Part shown: in pieces, positions 22,102 to 32,790 of the stretch
Layout: each line of letters opens with the position of its first letter
Numbering within the stretch: the first letter of the stretch is position 1
Source of the DNA: Sphaerosporella brunnea
Taxonomy: Eukaryota > Ascomycota > Pezizomycetes > Pezizales > Pyronemataceae
Assembly: GCA_008704415.1 (NCBI GenBank)
Contig: VXIS01000038.1
Span: forward strand, 62,001-126,000
Length of the DNA: 64,000 bases
Reading direction: 5' to 3'
Made by a program: the position numbers and the translations under genes
The notes under the pieces: model-generated
Told to the model about the DNA's origin: nothing
Seen by the model: only the letters and a program-made list of their open reading frames with translations
Databases searched by the model: none

Positions 22102-25100
22102 CGGGCGCTTAACGCAGGGTAATATGCGTTTCAAAACCCTCACTACAAGCCATTCTTTATGGCTGGAGGCATCATAGGAATTCGCAGGATTCGCGTGGCT
22201 AAGATGCCAACAACACCAGGTTTCGTGTATCCCCATACGCTATGTCGGGGTTGGAGGGCCGAACAGCGCGCGCGATATTATATGAACTCTGACCGGTGGT
22301 TTTGGCCAGTCAACGCCGGTATAAATTCATGAACTCATTCGTCTATTGCTATACAATCCACGCGGTTGAGCGTGTTGGAGTCACTATTCGCCTTTCAGAG
22401 CCCAGCAAGAATGTCTGTGAGTGATTTTGACCAATACGCAACCGACAACGATGTACCATATTCCGCCCCCTGTCTTGCTGACTGTTAACAGTATCCTCCC
22501 TCGAGACGCTGACAACGAAAGCACCCCGCACGCGGTCACGCACCACAGTTGAGTGGGATTGACAAATCGGTATATCTACCGGAGACAAGCCAAGCCTTAG
22601 CATATCCGAACTGGGCATTGGTTCTCCGCCATTCCACCGCTTTTACAACCACTAACTGCCAACAATCACAAATCGCTCAACACTGACGCCCCCCACCTCA
22701 AACAGAATCTGCGGCGCCCTCGCCGCCTCCCATCCGATCCACAAAACCACGTGATCGCCAGGACATCAGCCACGCCGTGAGGGCGTGGCGATTTCATCGC
22801 ATCGGTTTTCAAAGGCTACCCAGAGCATACACTTGGGCCGGGATGAATGTCAGCTGCAAGGTGGTGATAATACTGATCCCAAGCGGAGAATTGTGCATTG
22901 CGAAGCGTTCGGACATGGCTTGTCCACTACCACCGTAGCTACCGGCAGTGGAGATGCACTGGTTTGGAAACACTGTCACCATTCGGCTGAAATTCGATAT
23001 ATGGTAAGATCAAATACTATTTGAACCTCGGCGTTGTGCATGCAGTGTTCTTCGCTTGTGCTTTGATAAGGTCAGGAAGTGTCGGGAGAAAAGAGAGGAT
23101 ATGTTGAATTCGTTCATGTATACGCCGCCTGGCACGCATTGTTGGGTGCACTGAGGTGGCAAGCTTCTTTCGTGAAAGTAAATGTGGTGAACACTGTTGT
23201 CAATAGCCAACCCACGCCCACAAAGCCGAAACCATCCCAGAGATTGAACCTAAAAGCCTGCCTGACCACCGATTCAGTCCAGCTGGTCACACGGGGGTGC
23301 TCGCTAGACAGGCTGCGGTGCAACGCCTCGTGGTGCCAGTGGGTAACCGCCGATGAGCCAGCCAGCGGGTAATGGCTTCTTAAATGCTTAGCCTGGACTT
23401 TATAACACGTGAACAGCAAACAGTGTATCGCGCGGGCCGGCTGGCAATTAACAATACTAGCTACGGTTGTACAACCCGCCGACAAAGGGGCCACAGGTGC
23501 CCATGGTGACTACGAGGAAGCATGGTCAGCATGAGTTTCAACGGTGCGCAAAGGTTGCTGCCCAGAATACGGAGTCAACAGTTGAACCGAATTTGTGATT
23601 GTGCTGCCTCGTTTGATCACGCCGGCGCCCGGATCCAGCGAAAACGAATTTCCAGCGGAGTACGGAGAATGATTCAAGTCACGCACAACTGAGGTATTTC
23701 ACCACAAACGGTGAAAGCCTTTCCCAATCACTGCTTCAGGTTCGCAGCCTGATTCTGTTCTGCATCTGCCAGATCAAGATGTTGTTAGGCGGTGCATTGA
23801 ATGAGCGTCTGAGGGATGATGCACGATACACATTGCCTTTTGGGTAAGCCGTTTCGAACCTCCATCCCAGGTCCATGGTGGTGTAAATCCTGGAGTATTG
23901 AGATAATGTGCTTGAGTTTTCGCTGACCTCACACATCTATATCATCAAGACTATCAGCAGCCAGGATAGCCGACGAAGAGGTCAGACCGTGTATCACCAG
24001 ATTTTGGAGGAGCGCCTACGTGGTGTAAAGAAAGCGGGTGGATGGAAAAGAGTGAGATAGCGGTATTTACAGTCCAGTCAGGCCTAGCGTCAGCTACAAT
24101 CGGCCGAATGATGCTAAGTGAAATGCGACTGAGTGCGGGTTTGACTACGCCGGTGCGGCCTGACAGGTCAATCCAATCACAACTCTCACTCCCACCGTAG
24201 ACTGGCACAATAACGCAAACCGGATCGTTTCGTGAAGTTATGCGAACGCGTGTACTTCAACCACGTGGACTATGCCGAACGCTACGTAACACATGATAGC
24301 ACGGCAGAATGCAGCACTTGCCACAAATATCCAAGGCGTACGCTCCTGCTGCTCATGCGGATCGGATATCACCCTTGCAGTGTTAGCCCAAACGTTGACC
24401 GTCTCTTTTGGAGCTGCTATTGAACTCAGTCCACAGGCATGGTAATTGTGTGGCTGTATGTCGAAAGGGAAGCAGCTCGTTCAGCTAACATCTCAGGCTG
24501 GCAAAAGCTAAGAGGCCGTCCGAGCTACAGGTTCCCGCCCCATGACGCAATGCCATAATGATGCAGCAATGCCGGCTTGCCAGCTCAGTTCAAAACGGCC
24601 AGTGTCCGTTACAACCAATATCCGACCTACACGTTGTGACGCAGTAGCAGGTACCTGATGCATCACTGCGGTTATTGGAGGAAGATATCCATCAGCAGCC
24701 ACATCAGTTCGGATATGTCTCAAAGCTGGCACACGCTGCTTCGCCTACAGCGGAGAAGGCTACCCGTGGTGCCCGCATGTGACCCTTCCTGCGGACGCAT
24801 GCGCACCATCAATCCACAGATTCACCATGGCCTGCGTGATAGCTGATGATGCCGGCTGTTCAGCACCCATTGTTTGAATATGAGTCTTTAAATATTGTGA
24901 GGGCGGACCGAGTTCCGGCTGGTGGGAATGTATGATCATTGTAATGGTTCGCCGCCTGCTTTCCATATAGAGAACACACACATAATGAGGGCCACCGCCT
25001 ACCGGTCTCCACCGGGCCTGCCGCGATAGCCGATCATCTTGGTAGAGAACTCGCCAGCCAAGGCTACGGATTATGGGAATAAAGTCTGCGGATGAGCGCG

Positions 25101-25971
25101 GACCAGTGGACATTGGCGGGCGTGAGAAAGGCCTTGATGGAGTAGCACCATCACGGTGTGGGAAGCGCAGTGCAGGATGGCTGTTACTTTTTTTCTTACT
25201 ACTCGAATTCTCAGTCCATGGACGGAGCTTGACTTGATTGATTTCTTGCTTGTTCGTGGGCGCCTGTAATTACGATTTTGCAGCCAGGGACATGTCGGGA
25301 CAATGGCGTGAGGTGGACAACAAAACGGCGTGTGGAGGACAACAAAATATCGGTCACGGTGCATGTATGCAGGCCCTGCGCCGCTCCTTACTTTGGGACC
25401 TTTTTCTCTGTGGTGTCTATCCTTCCCATGACTGTCAAACGGCACTGCATTGAACCATATCTCTCTAGCTCCTGATATTGCTGTATCAGCAGCTAGCCAT
25501 AGTGTGGGGTTTTATCAGTTTTGTGCCGTAATGATATATACCGCTACGTGTGAATAGTAGGACCAATCAACCTCCCGCAAGTATTGGGCCGTGCGCTGCA
25601 AAAGCAGACCTTCGCTGAAGGGGGTACTCCGGACTTGCTTGACAGGCAATTGTCACCGAATGTGATTGCTCATTGACTGCCGTGGGCACCTTTAGCGACG
25701 AAGCGGTGGCTCTGTGGATCTGGAGGCGTGGTGCAGCACAGGTTTGCGCCCCGACCCCAACCCCTTCATTGCCGTGCGTGTGTCGCGGTTTCAAAATTCA
25801 CTACCGGGGTGCAAGACGGCCGTATGTGTGCGTTTCACCCCCAGCTTCATTCTGCAAAGCCTCGCCGCGCCGCACGGCTTAGGGCTAACTAGCACAGCCG
25901 CCATTCCCAAATCTCCACAAAACCCAAACCACCACCTCGCCGATTCATCCCTCCCCAACACAACAATCACA
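22102..25971. other. Gene-poor interval with decayed coding traces
   Basis: Besides the small hAT copy at 23192-23459 I find only fragments. A minus-strand frame at 24508-24732 (ALRHIRTDVAADGYLPPITA...) and one at 24760-25113 look like relics of one broken gene. At 22769-22789 there is a perfect 8-bp hairpin (GCCACGCC, GTGAG loop). No intact gene is supported. Confidence 0.4.
23192..23459 (+). mobile_element. hAT family A, 268-bp decayed MITE
   Basis: The ends CACTGTTGTCAATAGCC and GGCAATTAACAATACTA can be aligned to family A termini, with several G-to-A and C-to-T changes. The flanking 8-mers no longer match. The transitions would fit cytosine-deamination decay, but one element is too little to claim repeat-induced mutation. 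Confidence 0.55.
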
Positions 25972-26509
25972 ATGACCTCCGCGCTTACCAACTCTCTCCT
26001 TAAAGCCTCCCTGCAGCGCCTGACGGCGGTAAGTCCGCTTGCCTCTTCCCAAGCCTGCCTAACCGCCTGTGCATCACAGGAGCTCGAGTTCCTTCATACG
26101 AACGAGATGATTTCCGACGAGTCCCATGCCAAGATTCACCGGAGCCTCGCGGCCACGCGCGACAAGCTCAAGGTCGGAAAATATGTCGCCATCTGCACCT
26201 TCACGCACGAGAAGAAGGGCGCCGCTGAGCTGCAGGTCGACAAGGGACAGGTCCTTGAGGTCCTTGACGACAAGAACAAGGACTGGTATATGGGCCGCGT
26301 CCGCGGTGGTGATGGCGTTATCGGTTGGGCCCCAAAGAACAGGTTCCGTCTCGGCGATCAAGCGGATGACTCTTGGGTAGTGCGTACAGCCGTAGAAAAT
26401 TTCAATTACTGGCTCTGGTTGTGTTTTCTAGGGGTTTGATGCCATTGGTGATGAACGTAGCGTGGTGCCCAATATGCATCCTGTGAAAGTATGCTGTTCG
26501 TCCGAATAG
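25972..26509 (+). CDS. Small SH3-domain protein, three exons
   Basis: Exons are 25972-26028, 26080-26376 and 26432-26509. The introns are 51 nt (GTAAGT, branch CTAAC, CACAG) and 55 nt (GTAGTG...TTCTAG). The spliced protein has 143 residues. Residues 1-50 form a helical N-terminus (LLKASLQRLTA, then ELEFLHTNEMISDESHAKIH). Residues 52-110 are an SH3 fold: an acidic ALYDY-like start (YVAICTFTHEKKGAAEL), the conserved KDWYMGRV tryptophan and the GWAPKNRF end, equivalent to the G-W/L-x-P-x-N-Y motif. A short unique tail follows. SH3 domains bind proline-rich ligands; the layout of a short helix plus one SH3 domain resembles actin-patch proteins such as yeast Lsb1, but the ALYDY motif is divergent. 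A CA-rich leader precedes the ATG. The third exon is less certain. Confidence 0.75.
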
Positions 26510-26683
26510 CCACCTCTGCGCCACCATCTCGAGCCGCGTCACTGCCACCGCCAGATAATCGCCAACGATTGTTGCACCCGGCACAGATCACATGCTAGTC
26601 ATGCTGTGTTTGTAGAGCGTTGTCGCCCGTCATAATATATGGGCATTAGTGTGGCAGGTCGCAGGGAAATGGAAATTCTGTGG

Positions 26684-27812
26684 TTGTGTTGTTGCGCACG
26701 AGCGGAGTCGAGAGTCGAGCTCGGGGGTACGCTCGAGCCCGCCATATGAAATCACATTTGACGCACGCGGGAGCTGTTGCAGCGCAATGTAAATTATCTA
26801 TCAGAGTATAAGGTGCGCAGATCAATCCCAAATCAATCGGATAAGTCTGAGAGACCCGAAGAGGAGTGCAGCGAAGCTTCAACGTCCGATTAATACCCCC
26901 CCCCCCCCCGCCCTGCATCATGGTCACTCTGAGCAGTGTGTATAGTTTCACCAGTCGGCGCTGCTTCGTTCTCAACCTCCCCATATCCCCATTTTTGCCA
27001 GTGTTTGACATCCGTTTGCTTCAACCAATGCTTGAGCAGCAGAAGAACACTACTCGATTCTAGAAGACGGTTTCGGTTTTTGGTGATTATGTCAACAGCC
27101 ACTGAGAAATGTTGCTCGCAGGGTACGCTGGAGGCACATATCGTAAGATAATCTCGCGCCATTCCTGCAAGAGTCGGAATAGGTGGTCATTGAGCTTCCA
27201 CCAGTGAAGTGGGTCAGTCTTGCAGTCCATCGGTGGTTGGCTTCAATACCATGCAGCCTCCATTGTGCCTGAGGCGTTGTTGCTTGCGTTTTACAATCTG
27301 CGAGCGGCGGTCCCTGCAACCTCGTTACAAAATATAATCCTACGGTGGTAGAGAAAGGCGGTATACGATGTGGTTGGCTGTCCAGTGAGCGTCCGTGCCC
27401 CAGCGGCAGCATGCAATGTATCTGGAGCCATTAGAGTGAGGTCAACAGTGGTGAGAACAGCTCCTTACTCCAACGTCCACTGAGCTCTTTGTGGAATGCT
27501 CGGATCGCATCTTCTTCCTTAGGTGCGCTGAGCGCAGGCTGTTTGGTCTCTGACACTCGTGAGATTGTCCGTGTGAAGTTGGGGTTTCGGATTTGAGAGG
27601 GGGAGCGGGGTTGTTGTAGGAGGGGGGTGGGAGTCAACTTCAGCGAGGCCTCGTGCTATCTAGAAAGCTCGAATGACTCGAGTCCGACTCGAGCTCAAAC
27701 AAATTTCGATCGTGCGCACTCGAGCGCAAAAATACATAGACTCAAGCCGCCTCGTGCTCGCGGCTCGAGCTTTTTGTTCGAGCCCGCTCCGCTCGTGCGC
27801 AACACTAGGGTC
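26684..27812 (-). mobile_element. hAT family F2, copy 1
   Basis: The termini are TTGCGCACGAGCGGAG on the left and CTCCGCTCGTGCGCAACACTA on the right (shown shortened), with subterminal CTCGAG/GAGCTC-rich repeats. Minus-strand coding relics inside are an N-terminal KQPALSAPKEEDAIRAFHKE (27431-27637) and a hAT dimerisation region (26890-27162). The two are separated by about 270 bp, so most of the transposase is deleted. A 15-base C tract lies at 26896-26911. Copies 2 and 3 are at 32287-35232 and 62760-63470. Confidence 0.8.
26890..27162 (-). pseudogene. hAT transposase dimerisation domain relic
   Basis: The frame reads ARDYLTICASSVPCEQHFSV, then DIITKNRNRLLESSSVLLLL and KHWL. This is the classic hAT C-terminal block (LA-x-DYL-x-I-x-ASSVP-E-x-x-FS-x-AGDI-x-x-x-x-R-x-x-L), with C and Q replacing the usual S and R before FS. 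It belongs to family F2. Confidence 0.85.
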
Positions 27813-28040
27813 TTGTCGTCGGATGCTGGACTTGTAAATTTAGGACCAATAACCCTAAGTTCATGCTGCTCTGACTCGGAGTCGAGCGTGAAAATCTCCC
27901 AAGCGGACTCGAGTGTCCGCCGAGCTCGACTGTGATACGAGCAGTGAATGTTATCCAGTGAGGCTCGCAGTTATCTATATATGCACTTCGATTAGCCAGT
28001 TAGACACATTTCTCGTTACCATCACCATCCTACAACCTAC

Positions 28041-28514
28041 CAGGGCTGTCAAAAGTCCGGGCAGTCCGGCTTTGACCGTGGCCGGAACCGGACTGATTGA
28101 AACAGGCTTTTGAAATCACGGCCGGTTTGAACCGGGCTTTTTGAATTGAGACCCAGGGGCCTACGGGCACCTGCCAGGCCCGGCACTCGGCGGGCCCGCC
28201 AGGCATCTACAGTGTTTTGCTTACACATATATGAAGCAAAGAAACTTGAACGCTAGATAAAGATTCAACAACCTGGAGGACCCTCCATCTCCGCACGGGG
28301 CTGTTCCAAGCCACTCAGCATATGCCCCGCGTTCGGGGCAATGGCCGACCCGACCTTAATTTAGGATACCGGGCACCGGCAGGCACCTATTAGATATCCA
28401 GGTTTTTTTCATGCCAGCCCGAACCTGTCGGGCTTGCCACCTCACCGGCCCGACCTGACCCACTCCGTGGGGCCCCATTTGACCTCGCGGCCGGCCGCAC
28501 TATTGACAGCCCTG
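28041..28514 (+). mobile_element. hAT-type MITE, CAGGGCTGTC family, copy 1, 8-bp target duplication
   Basis: The ends are CAGGGCTGTCAAAAGTCCGG and GCACTATTGACAGCCCTG. The flanks CAACCTAC (28033-28040) and CAACTTAC (28515-28522) agree at 7 of 8 bases. The 474-bp body has no transposase. It ends about 105 bp upstream of the start codon of the kinesin-like gene, so it forms part of that promoter. Confidence 0.9.
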
Positions 28515-28619
28515 CAACTTACGATCTACCATCTTACCAAAACAAGCTACGTCCTACCCATCTCACCTTCACATTTGAAAGTATCCAATGTAACCACCAA
28601 TTACGAACTACCGTATACG

Positions 28620-30201
28620 ATGACGAACAAAAAGATATGCAAGGTCTGTGCCCCATGGGGCAGCGCGTCCAACAATTCCAGACACATGAGGCTGGTAAGC
28701 GCAAAGCGATCACTCATGGAATCTTGCCTAGAACTGACTATCGAACAGCATCACCACATGTACTATTGTGAAGAACACGACAAGTACATGAGGGTAGTAG
28801 AGTACGCCAATCTGAGTACCGGCTGGCTTGAGTGCGGCTGCAGGCTCAAGTTGCGGATTGGCAAGGCCGCTGGTTGGTGGAAGAAGCTGTCGACGGCCCG
28901 GCAGGCATTGGATTGCCGACGTGCGGCAGAGGTTGAGGCTGACATGTCTGATCAGGACGAACTGGTGGGCGACGAGGCTGTTGCCGTCGAGCGCGAGGAG
29001 GCTGATGCCGTCGAGTGCGACATGGCCGGTCTGCCTGCTCAGAACAACTGTTGCACGATGAGACTGATGCTTCACCGGTGCGGTCGACCACACTGAGGGT
29101 GAGGACGTTGAGAACGACGACTCCGCCGCTTTGCCTGCGCGGCTCAACGTCGCCGGCACTGACAGTGAGCTCGGCGCCAACGACGATTTCGCCGCTTTGC
29201 TTGCGAAGCTCGACGTCGTGGACAACAAGGCCGAGGATCAGTCCAGGTTTCGGCCCAGGGCTTATGGCTCGCTCCCAGCGATGGGTGCTTGGGGCGGAAA
29301 CTCAACTCTGCCTCCGCGGTTCGTTAAGCTGTATGCTCCCGTCGATCCTGAAGACCGCCAGCGGCAAGTCCAGCAGCAGGACGATGCAGTGCCGGCTGAC
29401 GAAGGTCCCCAGGAGATTGCGACCTGGGACAAGGCGCTCTTGGGAGGCCGTGTCACTAGCATTGCATGTATCCGCCAGCTGCCGGGGGATAAGATCATCG
29501 GTTGGACCCCAGGATCCAATGAAATCAGCTACGCTGCGAATGTGATCTGCCACTTCGACGCCGTTTGCGTCGTTTCGGAATTTGCGCGCAGAATGGCGAG
29601 CTTGCTCGCCGACCGGGATGCAGATCACCCGATGGTGCTGTTTCTCCGTGGGCAGTCCGGCAGTGGAAAGACGTGGCTCGCGCGCAAACTTGTTGAACCG
29701 GTAGAAGGCGCTGATATCTCCATTACTTCGTTCGAAGGTGGAGCAGCCAAGCGTACGATTCCACCGTCGTATGACAAACGCCGCTCAGTGAAACTGACGA
29801 AGCGGGTGTTTGACAAGTTGCCCAAATGGTCTAAGACTGCGAAGACCGCTGCGAACGAGAGTTCCTCACGGGCTGTGGTTGGCTATCGCATGGACGGTCT
29901 TTTGTTGATCGACATGCCAGGCGGTGAAGTGGTTGCTGATCACCCCGAGGAAACGAGAAGGATCAACGCCACGAATACGGAGGTGTTGGATACCCTGCAT
30001 CATTTCTGCAAGACGGGACAGTTCAGCAACAAATGCACCCGCAACAAGCGTGCCGTGGGTGAGCTCTTCGTGAACAAACTGAGAATCCTTGGAGTTCGTG
30101 TCGTTGTCGCGACGGTGGTGCGCGGCACGGACGTCGGCAACACAAAGGCTTTCGGGCCTTTGAAGGATCGGTTCCAGGGGCAGCGGTCGCAGCAGCCCTA
30201 G
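28620..30201 (+). CDS. Divergent kinesin-like motor protein with Cys/His N-terminus
   Basis: The start is ATG 28620. A 54-nt in-phase intron (28695-28748, GTAAGC, CTGAC, ACAG) joins the N-terminus, which has CKVC and a HHHMYYCEEH cluster that might bind zinc. An acidic linker follows. The motor part is read in another frame from about 29068: P-loop GQSGSGKT (29650-29673), switch I NESSSRA (29854-29874, kinesin NxxSSRSH) and switch II IDMPGGE (29908-29928, kinesin DLAGSE), then EETRRINATN and VVVATV strands as in kinesins. The P-loop to switch I gap is about 60 residues against 105 or more in conventional kinesin, so a compact motor. The frames could be joined by an intron at 29078-29165, giving 479 residues, but the linker repeat there looks coding, so small indels are also possible. 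Nucleotide-driven microtubule motor activity is inferred; altered switches may mean weak or no ATPase. Confidence 0.7.
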
Positions 30202-30235
30202 CGGCATAGCTTCGCCACATGTTGTCTGGACTACC

Positions 30236-30360
30236 GGGGAGCGGGGAGAGGAGGCAAAGAGGAGCGAGGGGGACAGGAGGAGGACGAACAAGAGGAGAGA
30301 TGGGGCCAGGAGGAGGAGGAACAAGAGGAGGGAGGGTGAGACTGGGGCAAGGTGGTGGAC
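30236..30360. repeat. Purine tract downstream of the kinesin-like gene
   Basis: About 110 bases are almost all G and A (gagaggaggcaaagaggagc and onward), a strand-asymmetric GA tract just past the stop codon. No coding sense. Confidence 0.7.
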
Positions 30361-30430
30361 GGGTGCAATTAGATAATTTGATTTTTTTCCCATCGGCGTG
30401 GTTCGGTTAGTTTGGTTTTAATCATGATGT

Positions 30431-30455
30431 ATCCGGCCGCTTGCGGCCATGACAT
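30431..30455. repeat. GGCCGCTTGCGGCC palindrome repeat, copy 2
   Basis: The palindrome at 30435-30448 sits in TGTATCC...ATGACATG, followed by an AAAAAGAAGAAGAG tract. It is the same arrangement as at 5597, and the similarity covers about 60 bp. Confidence 0.8.
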
Positions 30456-31040
30456 GTGGCTATATACAAAAAGAAGAAGAGATACAGGTCCGTAGAGCTG
30501 TGCACCGGGCGACGGGGTGGATCGGGGCGGGACGAGGTGGCTCGGTGCGGCATCGGGGCAGCAGCGGGGGAAGAGTGATATATGCCGGACATTCTGGGCC
30601 TACGCTTCACAGTCCAAGTGGCACACAAGGCACTCATCTGAGATCACGGCCGCGCCGGCGTTACGCCTCGCGCACAACATCTAAGAAAATCAAAGGACTG
30701 CACCGTTAAAAAAAAAAAACCTCCCGGCAAGACATGTGAGCGAATTTTCCCTTCCAAAATTTACGCCGCCTCAACGAGCGGTGTTCCACCTCGCTCCGAG
30801 TGCTGTCTGTATTGTCAAAAACCTTGACAGCGAACACTTTTGTCCTCGCGGAGCGACGCAGGCCATTTTCTACAGTGCTGGAAGCTGCACTGGGGGTTTC
30901 GGCAACTGCATTTGCGGTAACATGGCTAGAATCGTCTAGGCAGCCGGCAGACCTCTCGAGCGGCCTGTTTACGTGTTCGACCTTGTTTCTTGCGGGGCTT
31001 GGAACTGTCCTCTCCAACCACAAAGGCAATTGGAGCAACT

Positions 31041-31679
31041 TTAAGCTGTCAAGCTTGTCTGAAGTGCATAGCAAACGCAAAGAAAGTACAGAAGTACCGA
31101 AGAAGCCTGGGCCGTGGCTGAAGGCACTACGCCATTTGGCGGCTGAGGAGGCACATCATGATGTAGCTGGAGTGGCTGAGGTGGTACATCATCATGTAGC
31201 TGAGCCAGCTGGGGCAGCATATCGTGAGACAGCTGGAGCGGTGAACGCGGTGTATCACCAGGCGGCGGAGGCAGCTGGGACGGCTGTGGCGACGAATGAT
31301 GAGGTAGCTGGAGCCGCTGGGGCGCTGCATCGTCGTGTAGCTGGGCCGGTTGGGGCAACGCATCTTGAGGTCGCTGAGGCAGCTGAAACGGCACAGCGTC
31401 AGGCGAGTGGAGCATCTGGAGCTGCCCCTCATCAGGCGGCTGGGGTGGCCCGGGCGGCGCATCGTTAGGAAGCTGAGGCGGCCGGTGCGACGCATCGCCA
31501 GGCAGTGGGAGCGGTGCATCGTCAGGCGGTATGGACTTCGAGGAAGGAGTAATCGATAGCTGGCGTGTATTGGAACGCCAATTATTCCTCGATGCCCGGG
31601 CAGATGGTAAAATACCTGCAGCACGCTGCCTGCGCGGTCCCACATTGCGGTGATTTTCTCGACACAACTCCTTCAGCAT
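31041..31679 (-). CDS. Proline-rich repeat protein over a minisatellite
   Basis: ATG at 31679 opens a 212-codon frame to 31041. After a basic N-terminus (about 50 residues) the protein consists of about ten 11-residue units of the type QLHDDVPPQPL, rich in Pro, Gln, Leu, His and Asp, and ends in a hydrophobic SSVLLYFLCVCYAL segment that could be a membrane anchor. The opposite strand is also open for 222 codons (Ala/Val/His units) but lacks an ATG and meets a stop within the tenth unit, so I prefer this strand. Function unknown; it may be a cell-surface or disordered protein. Confidence 0.45.
   Translation of the reverse strand: MLKELCRENHRNVGPRRQRAAGILPSARASRNNWRSNTRQLSITPSSKSIPPDDAPLPLPGDASHRPPQLPNDAPPGPPQPPDEGQLQMLHSPDAVPFQLPQRPQDALPQPAQLHDDAAPQRLQLPHHSSPQPSQLPPPPGDTPRSPLQLSHDMLPQLAQLHDDVPPQPLQLHHDVPPQPPNGVVPSATAQASSVLLYFLCVCYALQTSLTA
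31140..31545. repeat. 33-bp minisatellite, about ten units
   Basis: The consensus on the plus strand is GCGCATCATCAGGTAGCTGG-AGC-GCTGGGGCG (33 bp, written in parts). Units diverge by several bases, mostly keep length and keep frame on both strands; one unit is 9 bp longer. Confidence 0.9.
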
Positions 31680-31689
31680 TGCACAGCAG

Positions 31690-32286
31690 GCGTTTCTGGT
31701 CCATCCACGTCACGCAGCGAACTCCTTGGAAACCTTGTTTTCCAACGTCCGCCACAAGACGTAAGCCCAGTGTGTCTACGCAACGTTGAGCTCATATCCA
31801 CATACGTACATAGTGGCGAACCCCCTGGGCACATAGTCTGTACCATGCTGCGGTTGTCAGCATCAATTCCCATTGATCTGGAGTAAATTCCAGTGATTGT
31901 TATGTGGGCCAGACACAATTCCAGCGGTTCTGGTCAGGCGGCTGAAATTAGAGAGGCCAAGAGCTGGAACTGGAGCCGGGTAGACATTATTCTGATGCTC
32001 GGGGCGGGAATGTTGTTGTGTTCTGACGGTCGTGATTGTTGTTGTTCATCATTATTGGACGTCACATAACTGATTGCAGTTTTCGTACCGTCCTGCAATG
32101 GCGGGGCGAGGCCCCGAGAATGGTGATATAGCACTGACCCTGGCGGGCATGCACCGATGGTCACTCCAGAATTCTGTTCCCACAAATTTCTCTGTCACTC
32201 CGACACCGTTCCTTTGCCAAAACCTTTCACTTTGGCGCCGTATCTTACAAAATACGTGTCACCACAAAGCTTTGCACCATACTCAT
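31690..32286. other. Gene-free interval
   Basis: Only short frames. Nothing recognisable between the repeat-protein gene and the nested transposons. Confidence 0.5.
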
Positions 32287-32790
32287 AAACTCGAGCGGCT
32301 CATGCTCCGGCTGCGCTAGTACTGGGGCCATGGTTGTATTTTTGCCCTCGAGTGCGCTCGATCGAAAACTTTTTGATTCGAGCTTTCCAGATAGCACGAG
32401 GTTTCGCTTAGTGGACACGAGCCGAGCCGAGCCTTCGTCCTCTACGAGCCGAGCTGGCTCGAGCTGAGGGTTGAGGATCGGCTCGAGCCGGCTCGAGCCA
32501 GGTCGGGTTTTCACCATGATGGTGATTGGGGGTTCTGATGGGCGGGGCGAGTGTTATACAACGAAAACATAACTACCAACTTTGTGCAGCTATGGCGGAC
32601 AAATCGTCGGATGCACTGCCCCCGGATGAGCTTGCTGCTTATTTTAAAAAACTGGGGAATACTCACTCAATGCGCGTATTGCTCTGGTTCTTGATCCCCA
32701 CTGCAAGTGCCACGGATTTACAGAGATGGGTCAGTCAGGATGGATCTATACCGCGCGGTGGCAGTGCCAATCAGTATGGGAATCAGACTA

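Noticed and set aside
23192..23459. Evidence for repeat-induced point mutation
   Set aside because: Several G-to-A and C-to-T changes are seen in one decayed MITE, but other copies of the family keep intact GC-rich ends; one element is not enough.
30743..31468. Plus-strand Ala/Val-rich repeat frame
   Set aside because: No ATG, one stop within the repeat array; the minus-strand frame has an ATG and stays open, so it is preferred.
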